DNA from: Cellvibrio sp. 79
GTDB lineage: Bacteria > Pseudomonadota > Gammaproteobacteria > Pseudomonadales > Cellvibrionaceae
Reading direction: 5' to 3'
Assembly (NCBI GenBank): GCA_003056245.1
Contig: MVDH01000002.1
Span: 1-64,000 of the forward strand
Length of the DNA stretch: 64,000 bases
The position numbers and the translations under genes were made by a program. Positions 6,751 to 15,289 of the stretch are shown here, in pieces (positions within the stretch are counted from its first letter, which is position 1; each line of letters opens with the position of its first letter). The notes under the pieces are model-generated. The model did not search any database. It had not been told where the DNA came from and saw only the letters and a list, made by a program, of their open reading frames with translations.

Positions 6751-9081
6751 TTACTTGAAGAATAATCCCAGCTCCGGTGCAATGGTCATAAACAATGCAC
6801 CGCCTATAATTCCCGCCGCAATGAATAAACGCATCGCGCCAGCAGCAAAACCGTCAGCAGTCTGGAATCTATCCCATAAGCCGAGACGCTTCTGTAATTT
6901 GCGTTCTTCACCGGGCGTCAGCGTTGGATATTCGGTGGGAATTGTTGCCGCGTTGGGCGCGTCTTCAGTGGCTTCGCCTTTATTGATCCATACCGCAACA
7001 CGGGTTTCAGTTTGCAATAAATGTTCGAGTGTGACTTGGCGGAGCGCGCCCAGTCCTCCCAGTGCGGTATTTATCCAGCTATCGACTGCTTCCAGCCAAT
7101 TGCTAATATTTTCACGCGTGGGCGGCACAAACGTAAATTCACCCAGTGCGGTGCTCCAATTTTCTATTTCCAGTTTTTCCAATATATGCGGTGGCAAATT
7201 TATTTGGCTAGCGCCGTCATAAACGGCGTGTAGTGCAGCGAATACTTCTTGCCCCGCGTTGATCAGGCGATCCAGCTCGCGCTTGCTAACATTGCGGTCG
7301 GCGGTAATAACCGCGTAGGTATTGCTCATCAATGCGCGGCTGTCGGTAATGTTCGCATGCTGGTGATCGGCGTAATGCAATACGGCGAGCAAGCCGTTCA
7401 AATATTTATCCCAGCCTTTGCCTAATTTACGCGCTGCCAATAAATGTGCGGTGCGGCATTCCATATCGTGTTTGAGCACTTCCTGATGCGCGGCGGAACA
7501 TTCGTCTGTCAGGGTTTCAATCAGTGCGGGTAATTCGCGTTTTTTTACTTCCTTGCTGCGGAAACGAATGACACCGTCGGGCGGTGTATAAATTCCATCA
7601 CGCAAGGCAATCAGCAAATTGCGCTCTTTTTCCAACACGCGCAGGCTATCCAGTTTGGCCACTAACGCTTGCGGATAAAGTTCGCGCAAGGAACTCTGAA
7701 TGGAATCAATTTTAATATCGTACAGCTGGTGATGCTTTTGCGAGGAGCGCACAAACGACCGACCAAGATAAGCGCCGCGATAGCGACCATTTAAATATTC
7801 GCGAGAATAGCGCTTGTCCAGTTCGGCAAAAATTTCCGCATCGGGTTTGAATTCCAGTTTGAAACGGTCGAGCAATTTCAACGTAAAGGTTTCTTTGAGT
7901 GCGGCGGCGTTGTCAAAAATAATCCAGCTGCTGCGATTATCCAACACACCGGGAACATAAATTTTCTTCGCGTTTTGTTCGCGCTCGTGATTGTACGGAT
8001 GCGTTGCCCACATGCGTGGTGGTTGCGCGATATCAGCAGTAAATACGCGATGCTTTTCCGGTTGTTCGCTGGGCACATTGGCGACTTTGCCATAATCCGG
8101 GTCATTAAGGATTTTGGCGGTGTGTTGCATAACGCGTGTTTGGATCGCAAACACATCTTTGTTGGCACTGCCCTGATTAACCTGCTCATTCAAAAAGTTT
8201 TGCGCGCTGTCCCAGGCTTCATCGGCGGCCTGGAGTTTATGCAATGCGTGGATTAACGCATCGCTGCCGGTTACGGATACCGCGACCAGATCGGCCTGGA
8301 ATTCCATCTCGCGTGACAGGGCACGCTGTGCGAGTAAAACCAGATTGAAAAAGGTTTCCATTGTGGCGCGCAGTGACCACACAATTAAACGCAACGCCCA
8401 ACCGACCCAGGCGATGCGTATATCGACATTGGAAAGAAAGCGCAGGAATTTATCCAGCGCATCGCGGCGCGCAATAATGTGCGCGGCAATTTGTTGTGCA
8501 ACATACACCCAATTTCCCAATGCCATGGAACGCTGGGCAAAGTGACCGAATTCATGGGCGAGCACGGCTTTCAGTTCGCTGATGGTGAGCGCATTGACCA
8601 ACGGCAAACCAATTTCCAGATTCTTTTTGGACGGGAAAATAAAATTCAGCAAGGATAAATCGTAAAACACGCAGGCATTCACACGCGGCGATAAAAAGAC
8701 GCGATGCGGACGCGGCGCACCGGTTTCATCGGCAAGGCGATTTAAAAACGCAATCAATTGCGGTTCGCTGGTGGCGGTGACTTCGTATTCCTGCTCGATG
8801 TTGCCCTTCTTCACGAACAGCAACGCCTTGATCATAAACACCGCTAAAAAGCCGGAGCCCGCCGCGAGTAGCCAGACAAATATATTAGGGTTATTCGCAC
8901 TCAACTGCGTTTCGGCCAAGTGGTAGGCCGACCAGGCAAACCAGCCTGTGATCGCCAGGTAAAACACGATAAAGCCTAATAAACCGAGCGCCGCCAATGT
9001 GGCCTGGCGTTTGTGGGATGCGCTGGGTTTGGTGAGATCGGCGGGAACATTTGCCGGGTTTGCGGGATAGATATGATCCAT
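6751..9081 (-). CDS. Large membrane M48-family metalloprotease
   Basis: A 776-aa integral membrane peptidase. Two N-terminal TM segments (about residues 30-53 and 66-88) precede an M48 domain with zinc motif H176-E-F-G-H180 and downstream glutamate in LSREMEFQADLVAV (HExxH+E type, as in HtpX/Oma1/Ste24). The catalytic domain is followed by ~480 residues with no recognised domain, mostly helical and charged, and a last TM segment near the C-terminus (MRLFIAAGIIGGALFMTIAP). HtpX is about 290 aa, so this belongs to the long M48 subgroup. The role is probably membrane-protein quality control; the large tail may sense or recruit substrate. AGGAAG lies 7 nt before the ATG. Four 16-nt repeats lie just upstream (9127-9190). 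Confidence 0.88.
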   Translation of the reverse strand: MDHIYPANPANVPADLTKPSASHKRQATLAALGLLGFIVFYLAITGWFAWSAYHLAETQLSANNPNIFVWLLAAGSGFLAVFMIKALLFVKKGNIEQEYEVTATSEPQLIAFLNRLADETGAPRPHRVFLSPRVNACVFYDLSLLNFIFPSKKNLEIGLPLVNALTISELKAVLAHEFGHFAQRSMALGNWVYVAQQIAAHIIARRDALDKFLRFLSNVDIRIAWVGWALRLIVWSLRATMETFFNLVLLAQRALSREMEFQADLVAVSVTGSDALIHALHKLQAADEAWDSAQNFLNEQVNQGSANKDVFAIQTRVMQHTAKILNDPDYGKVANVPSEQPEKHRVFTADIAQPPRMWATHPYNHEREQNAKKIYVPGVLDNRSSWIIFDNAAALKETFTLKLLDRFKLEFKPDAEIFAELDKRYSREYLNGRYRGAYLGRSFVRSSQKHHQLYDIKIDSIQSSLRELYPQALVAKLDSLRVLEKERNLLIALRDGIYTPPDGVIRFRSKEVKKRELPALIETLTDECSAAHQEVLKHDMECRTAHLLAARKLGKGWDKYLNGLLAVLHYADHQHANITDSRALMSNTYAVITADRNVSKRELDRLINAGQEVFAALHAVYDGASQINLPPHILEKLEIENWSTALGEFTFVPPTRENISNWLEAVDSWINTALGGLGALRQVTLEHLLQTETRVAVWINKGEATEDAPNAATIPTEYPTLTPGEERKLQKRLGLWDRFQTADGFAAGAMRLFIAAGIIGGALFMTIAPELGLFFK

Positions 9082-9422
9082 AGGTAAACTTCCTTTCTGT
9101 TTAGCTAACGTTTTGTTGGGCTCAGGTTATGTATCGTTTGGGTTATATATCGCTTGGTTTATGCATTACTTGGCTTATTGCTTAGCCTGGAGATAGCAGC
9201 GGTAATCTTTTTTATGGTTCATTAGCCGTAATCACATGTTTAGTAACGACGATCTCATAGAAACCTGAATTATATTTTTGCGCCGTTGAGTGTAGTGACA
9301 GACGCGCCATCCAGCAATTGGCTAACGCCGGTGTTTTTAGAATTTTTTGCGCAGGTAATGATTGCCCGCGCGCGTTTGGGTTTATATGCTGCCGCTATGC
9401 GTTAAGGCCAGGAGGATGCGCC
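9082..9422. other. Divergent promoter region of M48 and M32 genes
   Basis: A 341-bp stretch with no supported gene. It holds the four 16-nt repeats (nearer M48) and presumably the promoters of both divergent genes. The M32 reading frame stays open back to 9318 but the first 35 codons (Cys/Arg rich) lack a ribosome site. Confidence 0.6.
9127..9190. repeat. Four tandem imperfect 16-nt repeats upstream of the M48 gene
   Basis: Units at 9127-9142, 9143-9158, 9159-9174 and 9175-9190 share the pattern TTATnnnTnnnTTGGn (for example TTATGTATCGTTTGGG and TTATATATCGCTTGGT), with the fourth unit most diverged. They are exactly in register and lie 46-109 nt upstream of the M48 start codon. They could be an array of regulator sites or an unstable promoter repeat. 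Confidence 0.65.
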
Positions 9423-10913
9423 ATGTCATACCCGCAATTGCAACAACACTTTTTGAAGATTTCGCACTTGAAACATCTGCAAGCCATCTGCTCCTGGGAT
9501 CAGGCCGCGATGATGCCCAATGGCGGTAACGATGCGCGCAGTGCCGCGATGGCGGAGCTGTCGGTATTGATTCACCAGCAGACAACCGCCGCGCATTTGG
9601 GCGAGTGGTTGATTGCGGCAGAGCAGGAAAATTTATCGAACGCGGAGCAAGCGAGCCTCGCCGCGATAAAACGCCGCTGGAAACAGGCCACGCAATTACC
9701 TCAGGATTTGGTGCAGGCGCAGTCGCTGGCGAATTCAGCCTGTGAACATGCATGGCGCGAGCAACGCAAAAATAATGATTGGGAGGGTTTTAAACCCAAC
9801 CTCGCCAAGGTCATTGAATTGGTACGTGAAGAAGCGCGTATTCGCGCGGCCGATGCCGGTTTGCGTCCTTACGATGCGATGCTTGATCTTTATGAACCGG
9901 GTGTTACCAGTGCGCAACTGGATGCATTGTTCGCCGATGTAAAAACCTGGTTGCCGGAATTTATCCAGCGTGCCGATGAATTACAGGCGCAGAAAAAAAT
10001 AATTGTCCCTGAAGGGCCTTTTGCAATCGAACAACAAAAAGAACTCGGGCTTGCTGCGATGAAATTGCTCGGCTTTGATTTCACCCACGGGCGACTTGAT
10101 GTAAGCACGCATCCATTTTGTGGCGGTGTGCCTACCGATGTGCGTATCACAACGCGCTACGATGAAAGTGATTTTATGAAAGCGCTGCTGGGTGTTATCC
10201 ACGAAACGGGTCACGCGCGTTATGAACAAAATCTACCCAAAGCCTGGGCCGGGTTGCCGGTGGGCGAAGCGCGCTCCATGGGCGTTCATGAATCACAAAG
10301 TTTATTTTTTGAAATGCAACTCGCGCGTTCATTGGAGTTCACCCAATTGCTCGCACCGCTTGCACAAAAGTTTTTGCAGCGTGAGCAAGATGCAGCCTTT
10401 ACCACTGAAAATCTCTACGCATTTAACACGCGGATGAAACGGGGCTATATCCGTGTCGATTCCGACGAACTCACGTATCCCGCCCATGTCATTTTGCGTT
10501 ACGAAATCGAACGCGCATTAGTTGAGGGCGATATCGAAGTGGATGATATTCCGGCGTTGTGGAATGAAAAAATGCAAACTTATTTGGGATTGTCGACGGA
10601 AGGAAATTATCGCGATGGCTGCATGCAGGATATCCATTGGCCTTGTGGTGCGTTCGGTTATTTTCCATCCTACACATTGGGCGCAATGTACGCCGCACAG
10701 GAATTCGCCGCTGCCCAACGCAGTATTCCGCAGCTTAAAGAAAAAATTGCCCGGGGCGATTTGGCCCCGCTGTTTGATTGGCTGGAGAAAAATATCTGGA
10801 GCCAGGGCAGTTTGCTATCCACTAATGATTTAATTGCTGCTGCAACTGGCGAACCGCTTAACGCACGTTTTTTCAAAGCGCATTTGCAACGCCGTTATCT
10901 GGATGAGGTTTGA
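9423..10913 (+). CDS. Carboxypeptidase Taq-type M32 metallopeptidase
   Basis: A 496-aa enzyme matching the full length of the M32 family (about 500 aa). Features are the N-terminal HLQAICSWDQAAMMP segment, the zinc motif H260-E-T-G-H264 with the flanking YEQNLP, and the family motif VGEARSMGVHESQSLFFE that supplies the third zinc ligand. M32 enzymes are cytoplasmic, remove C-terminal residues from short peptides and usually depend on a divalent metal. The ATG at 9423 has a perfect AGGAGG upstream. It stands alone, with 55 bp to the YegD-like gene in the same direction, so the two may be co-transcribed. Confidence 0.95.
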   Translation: MSYPQLQQHFLKISHLKHLQAICSWDQAAMMPNGGNDARSAAMAELSVLIHQQTTAAHLGEWLIAAEQENLSNAEQASLAAIKRRWKQATQLPQDLVQAQSLANSACEHAWREQRKNNDWEGFKPNLAKVIELVREEARIRAADAGLRPYDAMLDLYEPGVTSAQLDALFADVKTWLPEFIQRADELQAQKKIIVPEGPFAIEQQKELGLAAMKLLGFDFTHGRLDVSTHPFCGGVPTDVRITTRYDESDFMKALLGVIHETGHARYEQNLPKAWAGLPVGEARSMGVHESQSLFFEMQLARSLEFTQLLAPLAQKFLQREQDAAFTTENLYAFNTRMKRGYIRVDSDELTYPAHVILRYEIERALVEGDIEVDDIPALWNEKMQTYLGLSTEGNYRDGCMQDIHWPCGAFGYFPSYTLGAMYAAQEFAAAQRSIPQLKEKIARGDLAPLFDWLEKNIWSQGSLLSTNDLIAAATGEPLNARFFKAHLQRRYLDEV

Positions 10914-10968
10914 TTCGGTATTTTATGTAAAAATGCCTGGCTGCTTTTGGTAAAGGTTATTAGTTGTT

Positions 10969-12333
10969 ATGCGAGTAGGTTTTGATTACGGCACATCCAA
11001 CTGTGCAATGTCTTATATCAATAATGGTAAGTCTGAGCTGATTCCGCTTTATGGTGATGATGCATTTGTACCTTCCACACTTTATGCCGTAGAGCGCGGA
11101 TTTATTGCGGAGCTGATTGCGCAACAATTGGAGCCGCAAGATCGGCTGGTTTATGCACAAGCGCGCTCCGGTGCATTGGCCCAATCGCGCGCAGGAAAAG
11201 CCGAGCACGATATTACGCAAGTTGGTGATGGGTTATTTTACGGTGCCGAAGCTATCGCGCATTATATTGCCGCACCCGGCGAAGGTTATTTTATTAAATC
11301 ACCCAAGTCATTTTTAGGTGCAAGCGGCTTGCGCCCGCAAATGGTGGGCTTTTTTGAAGACCTGGTTGCGGCGATGATGCTCAATGTAAAGCAGCGCGCA
11401 GAAAAGCATTTGCAGCAAGAGGTTTCGCAAGTAGTTATCGGCCGACCAGTCAATTTCCAGGGCATTAATGCGCTGGAATCCAATCGCCAGGCGCAAGAGA
11501 TTCTTACCGCCGCTGCAAAGCGAATTGGTTTTCGCGCAATTGAATTTTTATTTGAACCGCTCGCTGCCGGTTTCGATTTTGAAACCCGTTTGCATGAAAA
11601 TAAAAAAGTATTGGTGGTTGATGTAGGCGGCGGTACTACCGATTGCTCCATGGTGCTAATGGGCCCTGCGCACAGAAACCAGCTACAGCGCGATAACGAT
11701 TTTCTAGGTCATACCGGTGAACGCGTTGGTGGCAATGATTTTGATATCCTGCTCGCGCAAAAAGCATTGATGCCTTCATTCGGAATGTTATCGCCACTAA
11801 AAACCGGATTGCCCATGCCATTAATGCCGTTTGTTAATGCAATGGCGATTAATGATATCGGTGCGCAAACCGATTTTTACGATGCGAAAACCGGCTTTCT
11901 GTTGGAGAAATTGCAACGCGAAACCACGGAGCCGGAATTATTAAAACGCTTTGTAACCATGCGCGATGACAAGCACAACTTTGCTGTAGTACGCGAAGCT
12001 GAGTTGGGAAAAATTGCGTTATCGTCAGCAGACACTTATCGCTTCCCGCTGGGTTTTATCGAACCTGATTTGGCTCCGGAGTCCAGCGCGGAAAATTATG
12101 CAGAAATAGTAAATACTCTGCTGCAAAAAATCGCCAACTTGATTAACGAAGCAACCACACAAGCAGGTAGCAAACCCGACATTGTTTACATCACCGGCGG
12201 TAGCGCGAAATCTCCTTTAATCCGCAAACTGGTGCGCGAATTATTGGGCGAGCAAATTGATATTGTGGATGGCGATCACTTTGGTAGCGTCGCGGCGGGA
12301 TTGGGTGTTTGGGCTGAGCGGGTTTTTTCTTAG
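10969..12333 (+). CDS. yegD: Hsp70-family chaperone, YegD-like
   Basis: A 454-aa protein with an actin-type ATPase fold: phosphate-1 motif GFDYGTSNCAMSY at the N-terminus, phosphate-2 motif VLVVDVGGGTTDCSMV, and adenosine motif VYITGGSAKSPLI near the C-terminus. Length matches E. coli YegD (about 450 aa), which has the nucleotide-binding domain but lacks the usual Hsp70 substrate-binding and lid domains. Its clients are unknown. Its stop codon overlaps the end of the convergent vapC-like gene by 4 bp, so transcripts from the two sides run into each other. Confidence 0.9.
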   Translation: MRVGFDYGTSNCAMSYINNGKSELIPLYGDDAFVPSTLYAVERGFIAELIAQQLEPQDRLVYAQARSGALAQSRAGKAEHDITQVGDGLFYGAEAIAHYIAAPGEGYFIKSPKSFLGASGLRPQMVGFFEDLVAAMMLNVKQRAEKHLQQEVSQVVIGRPVNFQGINALESNRQAQEILTAAAKRIGFRAIEFLFEPLAAGFDFETRLHENKKVLVVDVGGGTTDCSMVLMGPAHRNQLQRDNDFLGHTGERVGGNDFDILLAQKALMPSFGMLSPLKTGLPMPLMPFVNAMAINDIGAQTDFYDAKTGFLLEKLQRETTEPELLKRFVTMRDDKHNFAVVREAELGKIALSSADTYRFPLGFIEPDLAPESSAENYAEIVNTLLQKIANLINEATTQAGSKPDIVYITGGSAKSPLIRKLVRELLGEQIDIVDGDHFGSVAAGLGVWAERVFS

Positions 12334-12737
12334 GTAGTGGAAAGCCAGTTTTCCACTCTTAATCCATCTACTCGCTCGAATTCACGCAGGTTATTGGTTA
12401 CTAAAATCAAAGCAGCACTGCGTGAATGTCCTGCAATATGCAAATCACTCACACCAATTGGTGTACCTTTTTGCTCTAACGATGCACGAATATCACCATA
12501 GTGAGCAGCTGCTTTATTATCGTAATCCAGTACCTCAAGACGGGAAATAAAATTATCTACTTGTTGCAGATTGTGTTCAGGCCGCGTGCTTTTTTCTGCA
12601 CCATGTAAAAGCTCTGCCAAAGTAATACTACTAATACATAATTGATCTGCATGGCGATTAAAGGTGTCTAATACTGCAATTGGACGACGTTTAATTACAT
12701 ATATAGCAATATTGGTATCAAGCATGTACTTGAGCAT
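12330..12737 (-). CDS. vapC: VapC-family PIN-domain toxin ribonuclease
   Basis: A 135-aa PIN domain. The acidic metal-binding residues of the family are present: D7 (MLDTNI), E42 (LAELLHG) and D98 (GVSDLHIAGH), with the T114-N115 pair (LVTNNLREF). VapC toxins are Mg2+-dependent RNases that cleave tRNA or rRNA and are held inactive by VapB. The ATG at 12737 is preceded by AGGAAG. The gene follows its antitoxin by 26 bp, the usual order. No lesion in the active site was seen, so the toxin is probably functional. Confidence 0.92.
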   Translation of the reverse strand: MLKYMLDTNIAIYVIKRRPIAVLDTFNRHADQLCISSITLAELLHGAEKSTRPEHNLQQVDNFISRLEVLDYDNKAAAHYGDIRASLEQKGTPIGVSDLHIAGHSRSAALILVTNNLREFERVDGLRVENWLSTT

Positions 12738-12763
12738 TAATTAACTTCCTGGTTAATATTTTA

Positions 12764-12997
12764 TTAAAAAGATTCTCGCTCGGATTGCTCCTGAGTGGCG
12801 CGCTCGGTTAAAAAATCTTCAGTGACTTGGGTATCACCTAGAAAGAAACTATCCCAGGTTTTATCAGCAGGAGAGAGAATACGGTCGGCACCCTGGATGC
12901 GCACGTGAACCTTTTTAACATCGTCAGGGAAACGTGCCTCTGCAGGTAAGCGGACAGCTTGGGTACGGTTATTAACAAATACTGAGCCGGTTGCCAT
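12764..12997 (-). CDS. vapB: VapB-family antitoxin
   Basis: A 77-aa AbrB/MazE-like antitoxin: the VFVNNRTQAVRLPAEARFP strand region forms the swapped-hairpin DNA-binding domain, and the acidic, Gln/Glu-rich C-terminus is the part expected to enter the VapC active site. The ATG at 12997 starts the conserved MATGSVF; an upstream in-frame ATG at 13042 adds 15 unlikely residues. It should repress its own promoter in complex with VapC. It lies directly upstream of vapC. Confidence 0.9.
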   Translation of the reverse strand: MATGSVFVNNRTQAVRLPAEARFPDDVKKVHVRIQGADRILSPADKTWDSFFLGDTQVTEDFLTERATQEQSERESF

Positions 12998-13080
12998 AGT
13001 TCTCTCGAATAATAGGGAGTGTTGGTCAAATTCTAAGCTCATTTATGCTGTATGGCAATGGTATATAGCTTGTGATTTTG

Positions 13081-14004
13081 CTAGCCCGGATATTTCACAC
13101 TGGCCGAATACAGCTGTGCGGGATGCGCGGCATCATCTGCATCGGTCACTAGCAAAAGCTCAACTTTATTTTCCAGCTCATCGGCCTCAATACCTTCCAG
13201 TTTTACGGTTTTATCGATAGGTTCCAGCAAAACCAAATCCCCTTTGCGATCAATTATGCCGATTGCGGAGCCCATACATTGTCCATCCAGATACGAATCT
13301 GATGTGTTTTCTGCGCTGGCGGTAAATACGATCGCGCCATTTTGTAAGGTGGTTGCATCGGTAAAGCACAGTGGGACATCATCGATGTAACCCAAATCGT
13401 AAGGGGTAATGTCGATCTGCGGTTGGTAGGTTTTATGCGGCTCCTGTAAAACACGATAGAAATCATTCAGCGATAAACGAATACTCGCATTTAATTTATT
13501 TTTCTTGTTGCCGCGCTGAAATAAAAAGAATTGATCCTGAACAACGGCTGCCCCTTCAATATTTAATTTTCCAACTTCCTGTTTCAGAAAATCATAAAAA
13601 TTTGATAAATCAATAATTGAAGGTTCTCCGGAAATACTGCCGGTATGATCCAGTGTTGCCAGCGCACTGCGGCGACGTTTTTTCTTGGAGCCGGAACCCA
13701 TCGCAAGTAATGCGCTTTGTTTTGAATTATTGAAGTGCGGAATTAACGTGAGCACTTCGATATCCGGCTTCTCTGCTTTGCGCTCTTCATATTCCACGGG
13801 TAAATCGCCTTCAAAAAAACGATGCAATTGCCCGTGCTCATTTCCCTTTAGCAAAAATTGCCCTAAATGTAATTCATCATCTGCCACAACATATAGCCAG
13901 GGACCGACCTGTACCAAGCCGCTCGCTGCACTTAAATGCGGGTGGCGATCAGCATGCGTACCTTGCGCTAGCATCAGGCTTTTTAATTCAGTCAGGTGAA
14001 TCAT
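13081..14004 (-). CDS. Uncharacterised protein, possibly beta-propeller (DUF6929-like)
   Basis: A 307-aa soluble protein with repeated short beta-strand patterns (GPWLYVVADDELHLGQF, DQFFLFQRGN, AIGIIDRKGDLVLLEPI) resembling a beta-propeller or SdiA-regulated/esterase-like phytase fold. The match to DUF6929 is from memory and tentative. It has no signal peptide. A KKKRRR stretch sits near residue 110. The ATG at 14004 has GGAG upstream; an ATG at 14037 in the same frame lacks support. It starts 33 bp after the RES toxin gene and ends 83 bp before vapB, so it may be co-transcribed with the Xre-RES pair. Whether it belongs functionally to a toxin-antitoxin system is unknown. Confidence 0.6.
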   Translation of the reverse strand: MIHLTELKSLMLAQGTHADRHPHLSAASGLVQVGPWLYVVADDELHLGQFLLKGNEHGQLHRFFEGDLPVEYEERKAEKPDIEVLTLIPHFNNSKQSALLAMGSGSKKKRRRSALATLDHTGSISGEPSIIDLSNFYDFLKQEVGKLNIEGAAVVQDQFFLFQRGNKKNKLNASIRLSLNDFYRVLQEPHKTYQPQIDITPYDLGYIDDVPLCFTDATTLQNGAIVFTASAENTSDSYLDGQCMGSAIGIIDRKGDLVLLEPIDKTVKLEGIEADELENKVELLLVTDADDAAHPAQLYSASVKYPG

Positions 14005-14037
14005 GATCAGCTCCGTGAATAGTGTTTTTTTATGCAA

Positions 14038-14778
14038 TCAGGCTGCTATCGCCGGGTGAGGAATTTTTCCATTTATTGAAAAATCAATTCTATGAAATTC
14101 AAATGCTTCGCTATTGCCCGCGCGTACAAAAACACAGCTTTCTGTCGTGAAGCGCACATGCCAGAGTTGTTGTTGGCAAGGTTCTTTATCGGCAAATGCG
14201 AGTGGTGAAAGGATGGCGATATTTTTTCCGCCATTGAAGCGTGCCGATGTGTAGAGAATAAATTCCGCTCCCGCTTCACGCAATTGCTTACCTAATTGTT
14301 GGGTGTATTCCCAAGAGTCGCGCTGGCAGATTTTATCGTGCACTGCCGCAAATTCTTCCACGTGCAAATCAATGGCTTTCTGGCTGGAAACTTTTACTGA
14401 AAAAGCAGTGCGTTGGTCGCGGATATTTTCCAATGGGCCGAGCGTGGCGAGACCTTGTTGGAACAGCCAGAAATACACAGCGGTTTCTGCAAATGCGGTT
14501 TGTAATTCGCACGAGCCATAAAAAATACCGCGCTCCCAAGTGCTTCCAAAACGGGAGCCGTAACGCAGTGGCGGATAGCGAAACGGGGTCATTAATAAAT
14601 AGGAAAGGCCAACACAATCGAGGGGAATTTTTGGTTTGGATAAATCCAGTAATTCTTCCAAGCGGCTTTGTTCGGCTGCGGAGCGGGTAATCGCCATAGT
14701 GGCCGCTGTTTCTTGTGTCTCCACCACGCGCCAGCAATTACCAATAATGTGAGGGCGCAACAGACCTGCAAAATTCAT
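14038..14778 (-). CDS. RES-domain toxin (NAD+-degrading)
   Basis: A 246-aa RES-family toxin. The conserved Arg, Tyr, Glu and Ser positions are recognisable: R76 (GSRFG), Y87 (GIFYGS), E98 (AFAETA) and the Ser of YTSARFNGGKN. RES toxins such as MbcT and ParT break down NAD+ or modify proteins, stopping growth. It follows the Xre/MbcA/ParS antitoxin by 37 bp, which is the standard order. The start has AAGGA 6 nt upstream. Active-site residues look intact. Confidence 0.9.
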   Translation of the reverse strand: MNFAGLLRPHIIGNCWRVVETQETAATMAITRSAAEQSRLEELLDLSKPKIPLDCVGLSYLLMTPFRYPPLRYGSRFGSTWERGIFYGSCELQTAFAETAVYFWLFQQGLATLGPLENIRDQRTAFSVKVSSQKAIDLHVEEFAAVHDKICQRDSWEYTQQLGKQLREAGAEFILYTSARFNGGKNIAILSPLAFADKEPCQQQLWHVRFTTESCVFVRAGNSEAFEFHRIDFSINGKIPHPAIAA

Positions 14779-14815
14779 CTCGTGTCCTTAAGCAAGTGTG
14801 AGAGCAGCAAAAAAG

Positions 14816-15181
14816 TTAAATACGCCCGCGCATTGCATCCAGATACCACAACACCCGTGTGAGACCATCGGCTTTGCGAATGAGCTCGCCTGGAATTTCG
14901 TCATTTAAATGGTTGTTGGGGGTCATCATCCAATGCTGCATAGCATCGCTATTCCCACCCAAAATAGAGAACAGTGAGCGATAAACCCGTATCACCAGCA
15001 GCGACAACTCAAACGCCTTCCCTTGCGATGGCGTCCCCCGCTTCATACGGTCCACCGTTGATATAGATACCCCGATTGCATCGGCAAGCTGTTCACGTGC
15101 CAAACCAAGGGCATCAGCAGCATTAATTACACTATTACTCACAAGCTCCAGGTCAGAAACGCTGGCGGTTTGAGGATTCAT
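14816..15181 (-). CDS. Xre/MbcA/ParS-family antitoxin
   Basis: A 121-aa antitoxin with an N-terminal helix-turn-helix (ALGLAREQLADAIGVSISTV, residues 25-45) and a C-terminal ParS/MbcA-type toxin-binding region (LIRKADGLTRVLWYLDAMRG). It should neutralise the downstream RES toxin and repress its own promoter. AGGAGC lies 6 nt before the ATG. A TGACA-N17-TGTCA inverted repeat lies just upstream (15205-15231). Confidence 0.92.
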   Translation of the reverse strand: MNPQTASVSDLELVSNSVINAADALGLAREQLADAIGVSISTVDRMKRGTPSQGKAFELSLLVIRVYRSLFSILGGNSDAMQHWMMTPNNHLNDEIPGELIRKADGLTRVLWYLDAMRGRI

Positions 15182-15204
15182 TACAGTGCTCCTATGGAAT
15201 CAGG

Positions 15205-15231
15205 TGACATTTTTTATTCTATAGACTGTCA
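15205..15231. promoter_or_regulatory. Candidate antitoxin operator
   Basis: TGACA and TGTCA, 17 nt apart, lie 24-50 nt upstream of the Xre antitoxin start. The intervening minus-strand sequence CTATAGAAT could be a -10 box. Position fits antitoxin autoregulation; the symmetry is short, so this is tentative. Confidence 0.35.
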
Positions 15232-15289
15232 TTTGAAATGCAAGATCTAATTTGAACAGAGAAAACTCAAATCAGGTCGTATTTGACGA

